Source of the DNA: Alphaproteobacteria bacterium
Lineage (GTDB): Bacteria; Pseudomonadota; Alphaproteobacteria; DSM-16000; Inquilinaceae
NCBI GenBank assembly: GCA_028281925.1
Contig: JANQIX010000034.1
Span: forward strand, 62,001-126,000
Length of the DNA: 64,000 bases
Direction: 5' to 3'
Positions 17,735 to 26,658 of the stretch are shown in pieces. The stretch's first letter is position 1, and each line of letters begins with the position of its first letter. Below the pieces are notes generated by a model. That model made no database searches. It saw only the letters and a program-made list of their open reading frames with translations, and was not told the DNA's origin. The position numbers were made by a program, and so were the translations under genes.

Positions 17735-18817
17735 GTGCATTCCCATCCCCGGATCCTCGACCGGTTTGAAGAGTTCGTCTGCCCAGTCAGCCTGGCGCTG
17801 CGCGATGTCATGGCGCGGATCACGTCGCACCGGGACCTGTTCCAGGTGGTGGTGGACGCGGCGGGCCGGGTGGTTGGCACCGTCACGGATGGCGACATCC
17901 GCCGGGCGCTTCTCGCCGGTCACAGCCTTGACGAGCCGATCGAACGGTGTATGGCGCGGCATCCGCTGCTCGGCCGGATCGGTGACGACGACGGCAATCG
18001 CCGGGCCCTGGATAGGCTGCGGACCAACAGCCCGCACGCCATCTTCCTGCCTGTGGTCGACGATGACGGGCGGCTGCAGCACATCCTGCTGGGCAGTCCC
18101 GACGACCATGCCCCACCGGTTGCCTTGGTGATGGCCGGCGGTTTCGGCCGGCGCCTTGCCGAACGCACGCGGGAGACGCCGAAGCCGCTGTTGACCGTCG
18201 GTGACCGGCCGATTCTCGAGCACATCTTAAGGCAGCTCGAAGAGACCGGCTTTCGCCACATCTACATCTCCGTCCACTACCTGGCCGATCAGATCGTCCG
18301 CTTCGTCGAAACACGCAAAAGCCTGGCGGATATCACCTGCCTTCACGACGGAAGCCCGCGCGGGACGGCCGGTGCCATCGCCGGTCTGCCGGACCAGCCG
18401 GAGGGCAGCGTGGTGGTGTTGAACGGCGATCTGATCACCAATGTGGACTTTGGCGCGCTGGTTCAGTTCCACAACCGCAACGACGCCGATGCGACGCTGG
18501 CGGTGGCGCAGCATGAGTTCGAAGTGCCCTACGGCGTCGTTCGCCACGGGCCCGACGGCCAGTTCCATGGGATCGACGAAAAGCCGACGGTTCGCCACTT
18601 CGTGTCCGCCGGCATCTATTGTCTTTCGCGGGAGATCTGTGCCCTGGTCCCGGGCGATCGACCCATGGACATGCCCGATCTGATCAACCGGGGGCGCGAG
18701 ATCGGGCTGAAGGTGGGACTGTTTCCGATCCACGAGTATTGGACGGATATCGGACGTCCGGCCGATCTGGACGAGGCGCACGCCCGCGCCAACGCTAGCC
18801 TTGCGGCATCGCGATAG
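17735..18817 (+). CDS. CBS-domain nucleotidyltransferase, PtmE-like (hexosamine-1-P guanylyltransferase candidate)
   Basis: 360 residues from a GTG preceded by AAGGAAAG. Residues 5-125 are two CBS repeats (GRVVGTVTDGDIRRALLAG is typical). From about 127 is a sugar-phosphate nucleotidyltransferase with ALVMAGGFGRRLAERT, PKPLLTVGDRPILEHI, and VVLNGDLITNVDF. Campylobacter PtmE has this layout and makes GDP-glucosamine at the start of legionaminic acid synthesis. With the PtmA-like SDR at 28600 this suggests a GDP-linked legionaminic branch. Mannose-1-P or glucose-1-P substrates are alternatives. Confidence 0.8.
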   Translation: MHSHPRILDRFEEFVCPVSLALRDVMARITSHRDLFQVVVDAAGRVVGTVTDGDIRRALLAGHSLDEPIERCMARHPLLGRIGDDDGNRRALDRLRTNSPHAIFLPVVDDDGRLQHILLGSPDDHAPPVALVMAGGFGRRLAERTRETPKPLLTVGDRPILEHILRQLEETGFRHIYISVHYLADQIVRFVETRKSLADITCLHDGSPRGTAGAIAGLPDQPEGSVVVLNGDLITNVDFGALVQFHNRNDADATLAVAQHEFEVPYGVVRHGPDGQFHGIDEKPTVRHFVSAGIYCLSREICALVPGDRPMDMPDLINRGREIGLKVGLFPIHEYWTDIGRPADLDEAHARANASLAASR

Positions 18818-18855
18818 CCGTGCGGCGCGAGCCGAGCTGAAGGAGACTGGGGTTC

Positions 18856-19662
18856 ATGAGGTTGGGGGGACGTCGCGGGCTGCGCTGGCGCCTGCTGCCG
18901 GCGGTGCGTGTCGCATTTCGCATCTTCGGCCGCGGCTGGAACGACTTCTACGCCTGGATGCTGGACCGCCAGGAGCGGCACAACAACATCAACCGAATAC
19001 TGGCGCGGGACCGTCATGTGGAGGGCAAGGACAAAGGGCTCTATGACATCTCCCGCGGGCCCATCCACGCCGCGTTCCTCAAACGCCACGGCTTGCGGCC
19101 GACGGACCGGTTCCTTGATTTTGGATGCGGCTACGGACGGACGGCCGTCGCCATCCTCGACTATCTGGAACCCGGCCACTATGTGGGTGTGGACCTTTCG
19201 GCCGAGCGCATCCGAATGTGCCATGAATATGCGGACCTGGAAGGTCTGAGCGAACGGCGTCCCCGGTTCGTCGACAGCACCGACAACGCGATGCCCTATC
19301 TTGAGGACGGCAGCATCGATGTCATCTTCGCCACCTCGGTGTTCTCGCACATGCCGATGGATCAGTGGCATGAAGTCCTGGAGGCGGCGCGGCGCGTCCT
19401 CGCCCCAGGCGGCGCCTTCATCCTCAACTACCACACCTCCGGCACGACCGAGCGAAACGTGAGTGACCTGAAGGACTATTACTATCCGCAGAGCGAGGTC
19501 GATGCGGCGTTCGCTCGGTTCGGCTTCGAGGCTGAGTTGCTGGACGGGTGGCACGACGATCTGTCGCCTGAAAACCGGGACCCATTGCTTCGCATGGTCC
19601 GCCTGCGCCTCGCCGAGGGAGCAGGCGCGCGCGCCGCGGCGGCGAGCGAGGCCGCCGTCTGA
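18856..19662 (+). CDS. Class I SAM-dependent methyltransferase
   Basis: 268 residues, AAGGAG ten bases before the ATG. The SAM loop is FLDFGCGYGRTAVAIL (about residues 93-108), then GVDLSAERI and FATSVFSHMPMDQWH. The N-terminal 50 residues are basic with a hydrophobic patch and may associate with the membrane. Its stop overlaps the next ATG (TGATG). It belongs to the sugar cluster; the substrate is unknown. Confidence 0.82.
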   Translation: MRLGGRRGLRWRLLPAVRVAFRIFGRGWNDFYAWMLDRQERHNNINRILARDRHVEGKDKGLYDISRGPIHAAFLKRHGLRPTDRFLDFGCGYGRTAVAILDYLEPGHYVGVDLSAERIRMCHEYADLEGLSERRPRFVDSTDNAMPYLEDGSIDVIFATSVFSHMPMDQWHEVLEAARRVLAPGGAFILNYHTSGTTERNVSDLKDYYYPQSEVDAAFARFGFEAELLDGWHDDLSPENRDPLLRMVRLRLAEGAGARAAAASEAAV

Positions 19663-20609
19663 TGTCTGAGGCCGTGTCCGAACTGCCCCAGACCCAGCCG
19701 CTCTGCTATTGCTACGGCATAACCAAGGACGACGTCCGGGAGCATTTCCGCAGACCCGGATCGACCTATGAGAGTCTGGTCGACGAGACGCGCATCGCGA
19801 CCAAGTGTACAGCCTGCCGGCTGGACCTGGATCTGCTGCTGTCCGAGCTGCACGCCGTGCCGGGCGGCCCGTCGGCAAATGTCCGCTCCCCGGAAACGTC
19901 CGACCAAGGAAGCGGTCTCGGGTCGTGGGCTCGGCCGCAAGACCTCAGTGACGCCGGGTTCGTCCATGTCGACGGCGACATCACGACCGTGCTGCGGGTG
20001 GCCAATCAGGGGCTGCTGTTCGACGACACGACGCGGGTCGTCCCGTACAAATGGACGTTGCGCGTCTTCACCGGTGCCGGTCGCCTCGCCGCCAAGCGGG
20101 GCGGTTCGCTGGCGGTGGAGCAGGATGTCTCGATCGACTTCGCGGATCTGGTGGACCCGCCGTTTTCCGGCTGGTTCCTGATCAGCCTCTATCCGCGTGG
20201 TGAGGGCCTTTGTGGCACAACGCGGCCCCAGTTGATCGTGCTGGGTGCGGGCTGGGCAAGCCCGGTCCATACGCAGTTCCTGTCAATGGCCTGCCGACAC
20301 AAGGCAGCGTTGCTGTTCAGCGAAGGCGGCCGCACGGGGGCGATGATCTCGCTGATCAATGCGTCGCGGGCATCGAACGCCGTCACCATCTCGCTCGCCA
20401 CCGAAGTCGGGCGCGCTGTCGCGAATACGGAGATCCGCCTCGTCGGCTATGGCTCCCGCCTGGCCAACCTCGACGAGCTGTTCGGTCCCCTCGACGCCGA
20501 GGGCATTTTGACGGTCTCCGTGCGGAGCCGCGAGCCGGTGGCCAAGCATCTCATTCTGCGGAACCGGGACGGCTCCTGGAGCCAGAACCATTTTCCGAAC
20601 GTGAAGTGA
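19662..20609 (+). CDS. Unclassified protein with N-terminal BFD-like [2Fe-2S] domain
   Basis: 315 residues. Residues 14-64 carry a C-x-C-x31-C-x2-C pattern (LCYCYGITKDDVREHF ... KCTACRLDLDLLL), matching the [2Fe-2S]-binding domain of bacterioferritin-associated ferredoxin (BFD, Fer2_BFD). The remaining 240 residues are beta-rich and I cannot assign them; they show a loose resemblance to the next protein, including an SLINAS / LLINPY segment after a glycine-rich turn. No signal peptide is seen. It is sandwiched between methyltransferase genes and overlaps the next gene by GTGA. The function is unknown; a redox- or iron-responsive component of glycan synthesis is one speculation. Confidence 0.6.
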   Translation: MSEAVSELPQTQPLCYCYGITKDDVREHFRRPGSTYESLVDETRIATKCTACRLDLDLLLSELHAVPGGPSANVRSPETSDQGSGLGSWARPQDLSDAGFVHVDGDITTVLRVANQGLLFDDTTRVVPYKWTLRVFTGAGRLAAKRGGSLAVEQDVSIDFADLVDPPFSGWFLISLYPRGEGLCGTTRPQLIVLGAGWASPVHTQFLSMACRHKAALLFSEGGRTGAMISLINASRASNAVTISLATEVGRAVANTEIRLVGYGSRLANLDELFGPLDAEGILTVSVRSREPVAKHLILRNRDGSWSQNHFPNVK

Positions 20610-21430
20610 CACAGAATATCGCCCACTACCTGTCGCCGATGATCTTCCCCCTGTTTCCGGAGGAGGCAGGGACGGTCTACATCGACTACAACCTGAACCA
20701 CATCTTCGACGTCCGTGGCGGTGGAGGCTTCAACGGCCAGGTCACCGTCACGGTCCGCCAGTTCGTCGAAGGCGACTGCGGAGTCGATGACGTCTGGACG
20801 GTGGAGGTGACGGATAACCGCGTCGCACAGCCGGTTATCCAGAGGCGGCTTTCGGGCCAAGGATACGGCTATGTCGAGATCCACATCGAAGCCGACGCGC
20901 CGGCGTTCCGCAAGATCCTGGCACCGCCCGGCTACGCTCTCCTGCGCACCCGTTCGGGCAGCGCCATCGTCCTGGTATCCGATCAGAAATACGCCAATCC
21001 CCGCGTGGTCGACGAGATCCGCGAGACTGGAACGTTCTGCATGGTCCACACCGCCGGATACGTCGATCCGTCCACCGGGTTCGGCAACTCTCTGCTGCTG
21101 ATCAATCCCTACGAGCAGACGGTGGTGACCCGCATCCACGGTGAGAACGGCCGCCGCGTGACGGAGCGGTTGCCAAGCCGCAGCGTGCGCCAAGTTCCCT
21201 TGGATCCGGTTCTGACACCCGGTCAATGGGGCACCTATATGGTCACGGGCAACAACCGGATGATCACCTACGACATCCGTCACGCATACGGCCAGCCCAC
21301 GGCCATCACCAGCCTCGACCATCTGGACGTGTTCAGCGGCATGCGGACGCATCGCGAACATGGTGCGGTGGACTGGGCGCGCTCTGCGTCCCGCCGTTTC
21401 CTTCGCGAACGCGGCCTGCGCTACAGCTGA
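20606..21430 (+). CDS. Unclassified beta-rich protein, possible paralogue of the preceding gene
   Basis: 274 residues from GTG 20606, which overlaps the previous stop; ATG 20639 is the alternative. The frame is open further upstream but that part lies inside the preceding gene. The protein is rich in predicted beta strands, with NSLLLINPYEQTVVTRIHG near the middle and GTYMVTGNNRMITYDIRHA near the end. No domain is recognised. The layout and several segments resemble the C-terminal part of the preceding protein, so the two may form a pair. It lacks the Cys motif of that protein. Confidence 0.55.
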   Translation: MTQNIAHYLSPMIFPLFPEEAGTVYIDYNLNHIFDVRGGGGFNGQVTVTVRQFVEGDCGVDDVWTVEVTDNRVAQPVIQRRLSGQGYGYVEIHIEADAPAFRKILAPPGYALLRTRSGSAIVLVSDQKYANPRVVDEIRETGTFCMVHTAGYVDPSTGFGNSLLLINPYEQTVVTRIHGENGRRVTERLPSRSVRQVPLDPVLTPGQWGTYMVTGNNRMITYDIRHAYGQPTAITSLDHLDVFSGMRTHREHGAVDWARSASRRFLRERGLRYS

Positions 21431-21452
21431 CGGCCGCCAACGAGGACTCACG

Positions 21453-22535
21453 ATGAAAGCAGCGTTCACCACCTGTTTTGATGACGCCATCGCGTTGGAT
21501 GCGCAGTACCGCGAGATCGTCGGCAAACCCGTTCGCACGGATTCGCCGACGCACCTTTACGAGGTGCAGTATGCCACGGCCGCGCCGCCCCTTACGCTCG
21601 GCGCCTTTAGCTACAAGCACTACGAAGGCTGCATGATTTACGATGCGCTGCGCCGTGCGGGCATCGGCCTCGGTTTTGAGTCCATGCTGGACATCGGCTC
21701 GGGCTTCGCCGCGATGCCTCGGATCACATGGGTGCGAAACTACTCCCGCGACGTCACGGCGCTGGATCTCTATCCCTACGGCGTCAGCGCCCTGACCAAC
21801 GGCATGGTGCGGCGCCGGCTGGCGCAGCTGGCAGCCATTCAGGCCAGCGGCGTGCGGAACCTGCGCGGCCCGATGGGCAAGTGGGAGTGGGTCGTGGAGC
21901 GTCAGAACTTCCGTATGCCACCTCTCCAACCGTCTGGCCGGTTCGACTACAAGGTCGCGAACGTCTTCGAACTTGAGGGACAGTACGACTGGATAAACTC
22001 CAGTCTCACGCTCACGCATTTCGACCACAAGATCCTGTTCGACAAGGTTTCTTCTCTCTTGGCCGACGGCGGCATCTTCACGTTCACCGTTGAATGCTGG
22101 TGGTATCCGGTGAACTCCACACAGATCACCGGTGCGGCACCTTGGATGTGCCAGCGCCTGACGCGCGACGACCTGTTGCGCTACTTCAAGGAGTGCGAGC
22201 CCGAGGTCGATGTGGATCATGTAGCCTCCGTCTACGACTATTACGCCGATCCTGAACACCCGACGGCGTCCGACTACATCGCCACGGCGGTCGCCAACGA
22301 CCTTCACCCGGTCATCGTGGAGCGGCACATGAACGCCCGCAGCTGGAGCAAGCGCGCCTCGCTGGCGCCACCCTGGCTGAGGCGGGACACGGGCCACAGT
22401 GCGCTCGACGCCCTGGCCAACATCCACCGCTTCAAGCCCAGCGTGACGGTGGAGGACCTGTACACGTCCCACTACCTGCTCGGCTTCCGCAAGGTGGCCC
22501 GCCCGGCGGCCTCGGTCGCAGCGCGCAACGCCTAG
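21453..22535 (+). CDS. Class I SAM-dependent methyltransferase-like protein
   Basis: 360 residues from the ATG at 21453, with GAGG upstream. SMLDIGSGFAAMPRITW (about residues 74-90) is a SAM-binding loop, followed by TALDLYPYG; a helix-rich insertion follows before DWINSSLTLTHFDHKILFDK, where the after-strand-4 motif is expected. FTFTVECWWYP is strand 5. Long for a methyltransferase because of a C-terminal extension of about 100 residues. It directly precedes the first NeuB-type synthase gene, 20 bases away. Substrate unknown. Confidence 0.7.
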   Translation: MKAAFTTCFDDAIALDAQYREIVGKPVRTDSPTHLYEVQYATAAPPLTLGAFSYKHYEGCMIYDALRRAGIGLGFESMLDIGSGFAAMPRITWVRNYSRDVTALDLYPYGVSALTNGMVRRRLAQLAAIQASGVRNLRGPMGKWEWVVERQNFRMPPLQPSGRFDYKVANVFELEGQYDWINSSLTLTHFDHKILFDKVSSLLADGGIFTFTVECWWYPVNSTQITGAAPWMCQRLTRDDLLRYFKECEPEVDVDHVASVYDYYADPEHPTASDYIATAVANDLHPVIVERHMNARSWSKRASLAPPWLRRDTGHSALDALANIHRFKPSVTVEDLYTSHYLLGFRKVARPAASVAARNA

Positions 22536-22555
22536 ACGTCGACGGAGCCGGGCCC

Positions 22556-23641
22556 ATGACGGACCGCACCCTTTTGCCGCGCTTCGAGCTGGCCGGCCGG
22601 CCCATCGGAGCGGATGCGCCCGCGTTCATTACCTTTGAGGCCGGCCCCACCCATGACGGGGAAGCAACGGCCTGCGCGCTTGTCCGCCTGGCGAGCGAGG
22701 CCGGTGCGGATGCCGTCAAGTTCCAGGTTCTGGATCCGGACCGGCTTGTCGCCGACAAGGCGATGCCGTTCTCTTACGACGTGCTGCTCGACCGCGCGAG
22801 CGGCGCCACCGAGACGGTCAGCGAGCCGCTTTACGACATTCTCTGCAGGCGCGTGCTGTCGCGCGATGCCTGGCGCCGGGTAAAGGCGGAAGCCGACCGG
22901 CTGGGTCTGGCCTTCTTCGCAACGGCGCTGTTCGACGACGAGGTGGAGTTCCTCGCGGAACTCGGGTGTCACTCCATCAAGATCGCTTCGGGCGACGTCA
23001 ACCATCTGCCGCTGATCCGCCGCGCGGCCGGCACCGGCATGTGCCTGCAGCTCGATACCGGGAACGCGACGTTGGGCGAGATCGAAGCCGCGGTGGATGC
23101 CGCCTTGGATGTGGGGTGCGGGCGCATCGTCGTGCATCAGTGCCCGTCGGGCTACCCGGCGCGGCTGGAGAGCATCAATCTCAACATCATACCGACGCTG
23201 GCGCGGCTGTTCGGTTGTCCGGTCGCCTATTCCGACCACACGCCGGGTTGGGAGATGGACGTCGCTGCCGTGGCGCTGGGTGCGCATATGGTTGAGAAGA
23301 CCATTACGCTCGACCGCACGACGCGGAGCTGCGAGCACATGTTCTCGCTTGAGCCGTCCGACATGGCCGCGTTCGTGCGGGTGATCCGGGATGTCGAGAC
23401 GGCGCTGGGCGGACCGCGGCGGATCTTGCACCCCGAGGAACGCCAGCGCCGCAACGCCGTGCGCCGATCAGCCTGGCTGGTTGACGGCGCCCAGTCCGGC
23501 GACCGGCTGGGGGACCTGAAGGTGGAGTTCCGGCGTCCGGGTGACGGCGTTGCGCCCGATCTGTTCGAGCGCTTGGCGGACGCGCGATTGGCCCGGAACG
23601 TACCGCCCGGCCACCGCCTAGAGCTTGGCGATCTGGGCTGA
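22556..23641 (+). CDS. NeuB-family nonulosonate synthase (first copy, SpsE/LegI-like)
   Basis: 361 residues; condenses phosphoenolpyruvate with a six-carbon amino sugar to a nine-carbon nonulosonic acid. The barrel begins with ITFEAGPTHDGEA where relatives have IAEIGxNHNG; then AVKFQVLDPD, IKIASGDVNHLPLI, and YSDHTPGWEM, a family hallmark. The last 60 residues form the SAF (antifreeze-like) domain, ending with the GHRLELGDL segment. It differs strongly from the PseI-type copy at 25545 and probably serves a second sugar. GGAG lies upstream of the ATG. Confidence 0.87.
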   Translation: MTDRTLLPRFELAGRPIGADAPAFITFEAGPTHDGEATACALVRLASEAGADAVKFQVLDPDRLVADKAMPFSYDVLLDRASGATETVSEPLYDILCRRVLSRDAWRRVKAEADRLGLAFFATALFDDEVEFLAELGCHSIKIASGDVNHLPLIRRAAGTGMCLQLDTGNATLGEIEAAVDAALDVGCGRIVVHQCPSGYPARLESINLNIIPTLARLFGCPVAYSDHTPGWEMDVAAVALGAHMVEKTITLDRTTRSCEHMFSLEPSDMAAFVRVIRDVETALGGPRRILHPEERQRRNAVRRSAWLVDGAQSGDRLGDLKVEFRRPGDGVAPDLFERLADARLARNVPPGHRLELGDLG

Positions 23642-23667
23642 AGGCGAAGCGGGGGCGCAGAGAAGCC

Positions 23668-25548
23668 TTGCACCTGGACCCACGCGACTTCTTCGACTGG
23701 GTGAGGCCACTCCGGCGCCTGGCGTCGCTGCGTCTCGTCGGGCGCCGGCAGGTGACCGGTATCGCCTTGCTCACCGTGCTGGCCGTGCTGTTCGAGAGCT
23801 TCAGCATCGCCCTTCTGATCCCCGTCCTCGACTACATCCAGGCCGACGGCGACGTCGCCGGCCTGGCGGCCGAAGGCTGGCTGTGGGCGACATTGGTCGA
23901 TGGGGCGAACTGGCTTGGCGTTCCGATCACGCTCGCCTCGCTGCTGCTCGGCATCTTCGTGCTGGTCTGCCTGCGCCAGGTGACGGCCTATGCGCGGACC
24001 GTCTATCTGGCCACGGTTCGCCAGCGGTTGGGCCAGCGAATGTCGGTGTCGCTGTTCAGCAGCGTGCTTGCGGCATCGTCACAGTACATCCGCAACTTCA
24101 ATGGCGGGTCCTTCGTCTTCCTGCTGGGCCAGCAGGTGCAATCGGCGAATGCGCTGGTCTACTCCTTCGCCAATCTGGCCTCACTTGCGGTGACGTTCCT
24201 GGCCTACGGCGCGGTCACCTTTGCCGTGGCGCCGCTGCCTGCCCTGAGCGGCCTTATCCTGGGGGCCTTCGCGCTCTTGGCGGCGTCGTATTATGTGCGC
24301 CGCGCGCGGTCGATCAGTCGCCGGCTGGTGGTCGGAGGCGAAGCGTGGACCAGCTTTGCCGCAGAGCGCTGGCGCGCCTGGCGGCTGCTGAAGATGGGCG
24401 GAATGCTGGAGCGCGAGGAAGCCGAGGCCGATCGACTGGCCGGGCGGATCTGCAGTCTCTCCATCGGTCTTGCCCGGGTGATGGGCCGGCTGGAGCTGGC
24501 GCTGTCTCTTTTCATTCTGGGAGCGATCCTAGCAGCGCTCTATGGCGCCGTGGAGTTCCTCTCGGTGTCGGTCAGCGTCGTCACCGTGTTCGTACTGGTG
24601 GCGCTGCGCCTGGCACCGCTGCTGCGCCAGTTCGCCAATCTGCGGCAGTCGATCGCGGTCCAGGGCGCAAATCTCGACCGGATGATCACTGCCTTCGAGG
24701 AATGTCGGGCGGCACGCGAGTGCGACGACGGCACCACGGACATGCCCAGCCTGCGCCGCGGCATTACCTTTCGCGGCGTCCACTTTGCCTATGGCGATGG
24801 CAGTATACCGGCGCTGAACGGGGTCGACGCACATATTCCGGCCGGCCGGATGACCGCCATCGTCGGCCCCTCGGGCTCCGGAAAGTCGACCATGGTCGAC
24901 CTTGTCCTGCGCCTGTTGAGGCCGACATCGGGCGACATCCTGATGGACGACGTGCCCATCGGGGAGATCCGACTGCGGCCTCTGCGCGAGCGCATCGCTC
25001 TGGTGATGCAGGATCCGATCCTGTTCGACACCACCATCGCTGAGAACGTGCGCTATCTTCGCCAGTCCGCATCGCTCGATCAGGTACGCGAGGCGTGCCG
25101 GCGCGCCCATGCAGGAGAATTCGTCGAGGCTATGCCGGACGGCTATGACACGGTGATCGGCGAAGGCGGAACTCGCTTGTCCGGTGGCCAGCGCCAGCGT
25201 CTGGTAATCGCCCAGGCGCTGCTCGCCGATCCGGAGATCCTCATCCTCGACGAGCCGACAAGCGCGCTGGATTTCGAAAGCGAACGCAAAGTCCAGGAGG
25301 TGCTGGAGGCCTTGGCACGCGAGCGGACGGTCACCATCATCGTGATTTCCCATCGACCGTCGACCGTCGCGAGGGCCGACCATATGATCGTGCTGAACGA
25401 CGGCCATGTGGCCGAAACGGGCCCCCCGGGCCGCCTACTGGAAAATGGCGGCTGGTTCGCCGCGATGATGCGGCTGCCGGAGAACCATGCCCTCGGCGGC
25501 GCCTCGACGCCGGCTGAGGCCATGCCGGAGAAGGAGGTCGCATCTTGA
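23668..25548 (+). CDS. ABC exporter, fused permease and ATPase (MsbA-like)
   Basis: 626 residues from a TTG start. Residues 1 to about 330 hold the transmembrane domain with six hydrophobic segments; the ATPase follows, with Walker A GPSGSGKST (about 400), signature LSGGQRQRL (about 505), Walker B LILDEPTSALD (about 525) and the switch His in VISHRPS. Such half-transporters flip lipid-linked sugars or lipids. Its place between the two NeuB-family genes suggests export of a lipid-linked glycan or its building block. It overlaps the next gene by TTGA. Confidence 0.9.
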   Translation: MHLDPRDFFDWVRPLRRLASLRLVGRRQVTGIALLTVLAVLFESFSIALLIPVLDYIQADGDVAGLAAEGWLWATLVDGANWLGVPITLASLLLGIFVLVCLRQVTAYARTVYLATVRQRLGQRMSVSLFSSVLAASSQYIRNFNGGSFVFLLGQQVQSANALVYSFANLASLAVTFLAYGAVTFAVAPLPALSGLILGAFALLAASYYVRRARSISRRLVVGGEAWTSFAAERWRAWRLLKMGGMLEREEAEADRLAGRICSLSIGLARVMGRLELALSLFILGAILAALYGAVEFLSVSVSVVTVFVLVALRLAPLLRQFANLRQSIAVQGANLDRMITAFEECRAARECDDGTTDMPSLRRGITFRGVHFAYGDGSIPALNGVDAHIPAGRMTAIVGPSGSGKSTMVDLVLRLLRPTSGDILMDDVPIGEIRLRPLRERIALVMQDPILFDTTIAENVRYLRQSASLDQVREACRRAHAGEFVEAMPDGYDTVIGEGGTRLSGGQRQRLVIAQALLADPEILILDEPTSALDFESERKVQEVLEALARERTVTIIVISHRPSTVARADHMIVLNDGHVAETGPPGRLLENGGWFAAMMRLPENHALGGASTPAEAMPEKEVAS

Positions 25549-26615
25549 CGACGCCAGGCGCGTTTGCCAGCGAGGTGGTCATTGCCGGACGCCCCATCGG
25601 GCCGGGGCACTCGCCGTTCATGATTGCGGAGATGTCGGCGAACCACGGCGGCGACCTGGACCGTGCACTGCGCATCATCCGCCAGGCTGCGGCGGCCGGC
25701 GCCGATGCCATCAAGTTCCAGGCCTATACGGCCGACATGCTGACGCTCGATCACGATGGGCCGGGCTTCGTCATTGAATCCGACAGTCCCTGGAAGGGGG
25801 AACGGCTCTACGACCTCTACAAGCGCGCGGCCACGCCCTATGAGTGGTTTCCCCAGTTGTTCGCTGCGGCGCATGAGGTCGGCCTGATCGCCTTTGCCAG
25901 CCCGTTCGATGCGGGTGCCGTGTCCATGCTGCAGGCGCTGGACGCACCGGCGTACAAGATCGCCTCGTTCGAGGCGGTCGACACCGAGCTGATCGCTTGC
26001 TGCGCCGCGACCGGCAAACCGCTGATCATCTCCACCGGCATGTCGGATGAAGCGGAGATCGGGGACGCTCTCGATGCCGTTCGTGGTGCCGGCGGGCGTG
26101 AGGTTGTGCTGCTGAAATGTACCAGTGCCTACCCCGCCGACGCCGGTGAGGCCAATCTGCGCACCATTCCCGCCATGGCGGCGCGCTTTGATGTGCCTGT
26201 CGGCCTGTCCGACCACACGCTGGGCACGGCAGTCTCGGCCGCAGCCTGCGCGTTGGGGGCGTGCGCGGTCGAGAAGCACGTGATCGACGCGCGGCAACCG
26301 GCGACGGCCGACAGCGAGTTCTCGCTGCTGCCCGACGAGTTGAACCGTCTTGTCGCCGACTGCCGCGACGCTGCGTCGGCGCTGGGCGCGGTGCATTTCG
26401 GCCCGGCGGAGCGGGAACGCCAGAGCCTGGCCTTTCGCCGGTCGCTCTATGCGGTACGGCCGATCGCCCAGGGAGAGGCCATCAGCGCGGACAATGTGCG
26501 CAGCGTCCGCCCGAGCTTCGGCCTGCCCGTGAAGACCTTCCGAGAGTTGCTGGGACGCCGGGCGCGCGCCGCCATCGATGCCGGCACGCCCATGTCCTGG
26601 GATCTGGTGGAGTAG
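25545..26615 (+). CDS. pseI: Pseudaminic acid synthase PseI (second NeuB-family synthase)
   Basis: 356 residues. TTG 25545 is chosen because AAGGAGG (25531-25537) lies at ideal distance and the codon overlaps the previous stop. MIAEMSANHGGDLDRAL, AIKFQAYTADML, SPWKGERLYDLYKRA, and the aromatic PYEWFPQLF are PseI-like; KIASFEAVDTELI and LSDHTLG follow, with a C-terminal SAF domain (RRSLYAVRPIAQGEAIS). It would join phosphoenolpyruvate to 2,4-diacetamido-2,4,6-trideoxy-L-altrose, the PseG product. Confidence 0.9.
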   Translation: MTTPGAFASEVVIAGRPIGPGHSPFMIAEMSANHGGDLDRALRIIRQAAAAGADAIKFQAYTADMLTLDHDGPGFVIESDSPWKGERLYDLYKRAATPYEWFPQLFAAAHEVGLIAFASPFDAGAVSMLQALDAPAYKIASFEAVDTELIACCAATGKPLIISTGMSDEAEIGDALDAVRGAGGREVVLLKCTSAYPADAGEANLRTIPAMAARFDVPVGLSDHTLGTAVSAAACALGACAVEKHVIDARQPATADSEFSLLPDELNRLVADCRDAASALGAVHFGPAERERQSLAFRRSLYAVRPIAQGEAISADNVRSVRPSFGLPVKTFRELLGRRARAAIDAGTPMSWDLVE

Positions 26616-26658
26616 ACATTGAGGGCGTCCGTGCGAAGCGCCGGCGCCCGATCGTTCC

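Noticed and set aside
20210-20605. Upstream extension of the gene now given as 20606-21430
   Set aside because: It would overlap almost half of the preceding gene in another frame; translation of that part has no likeness to a protein. The coupled GTG at 20606 is the better start.
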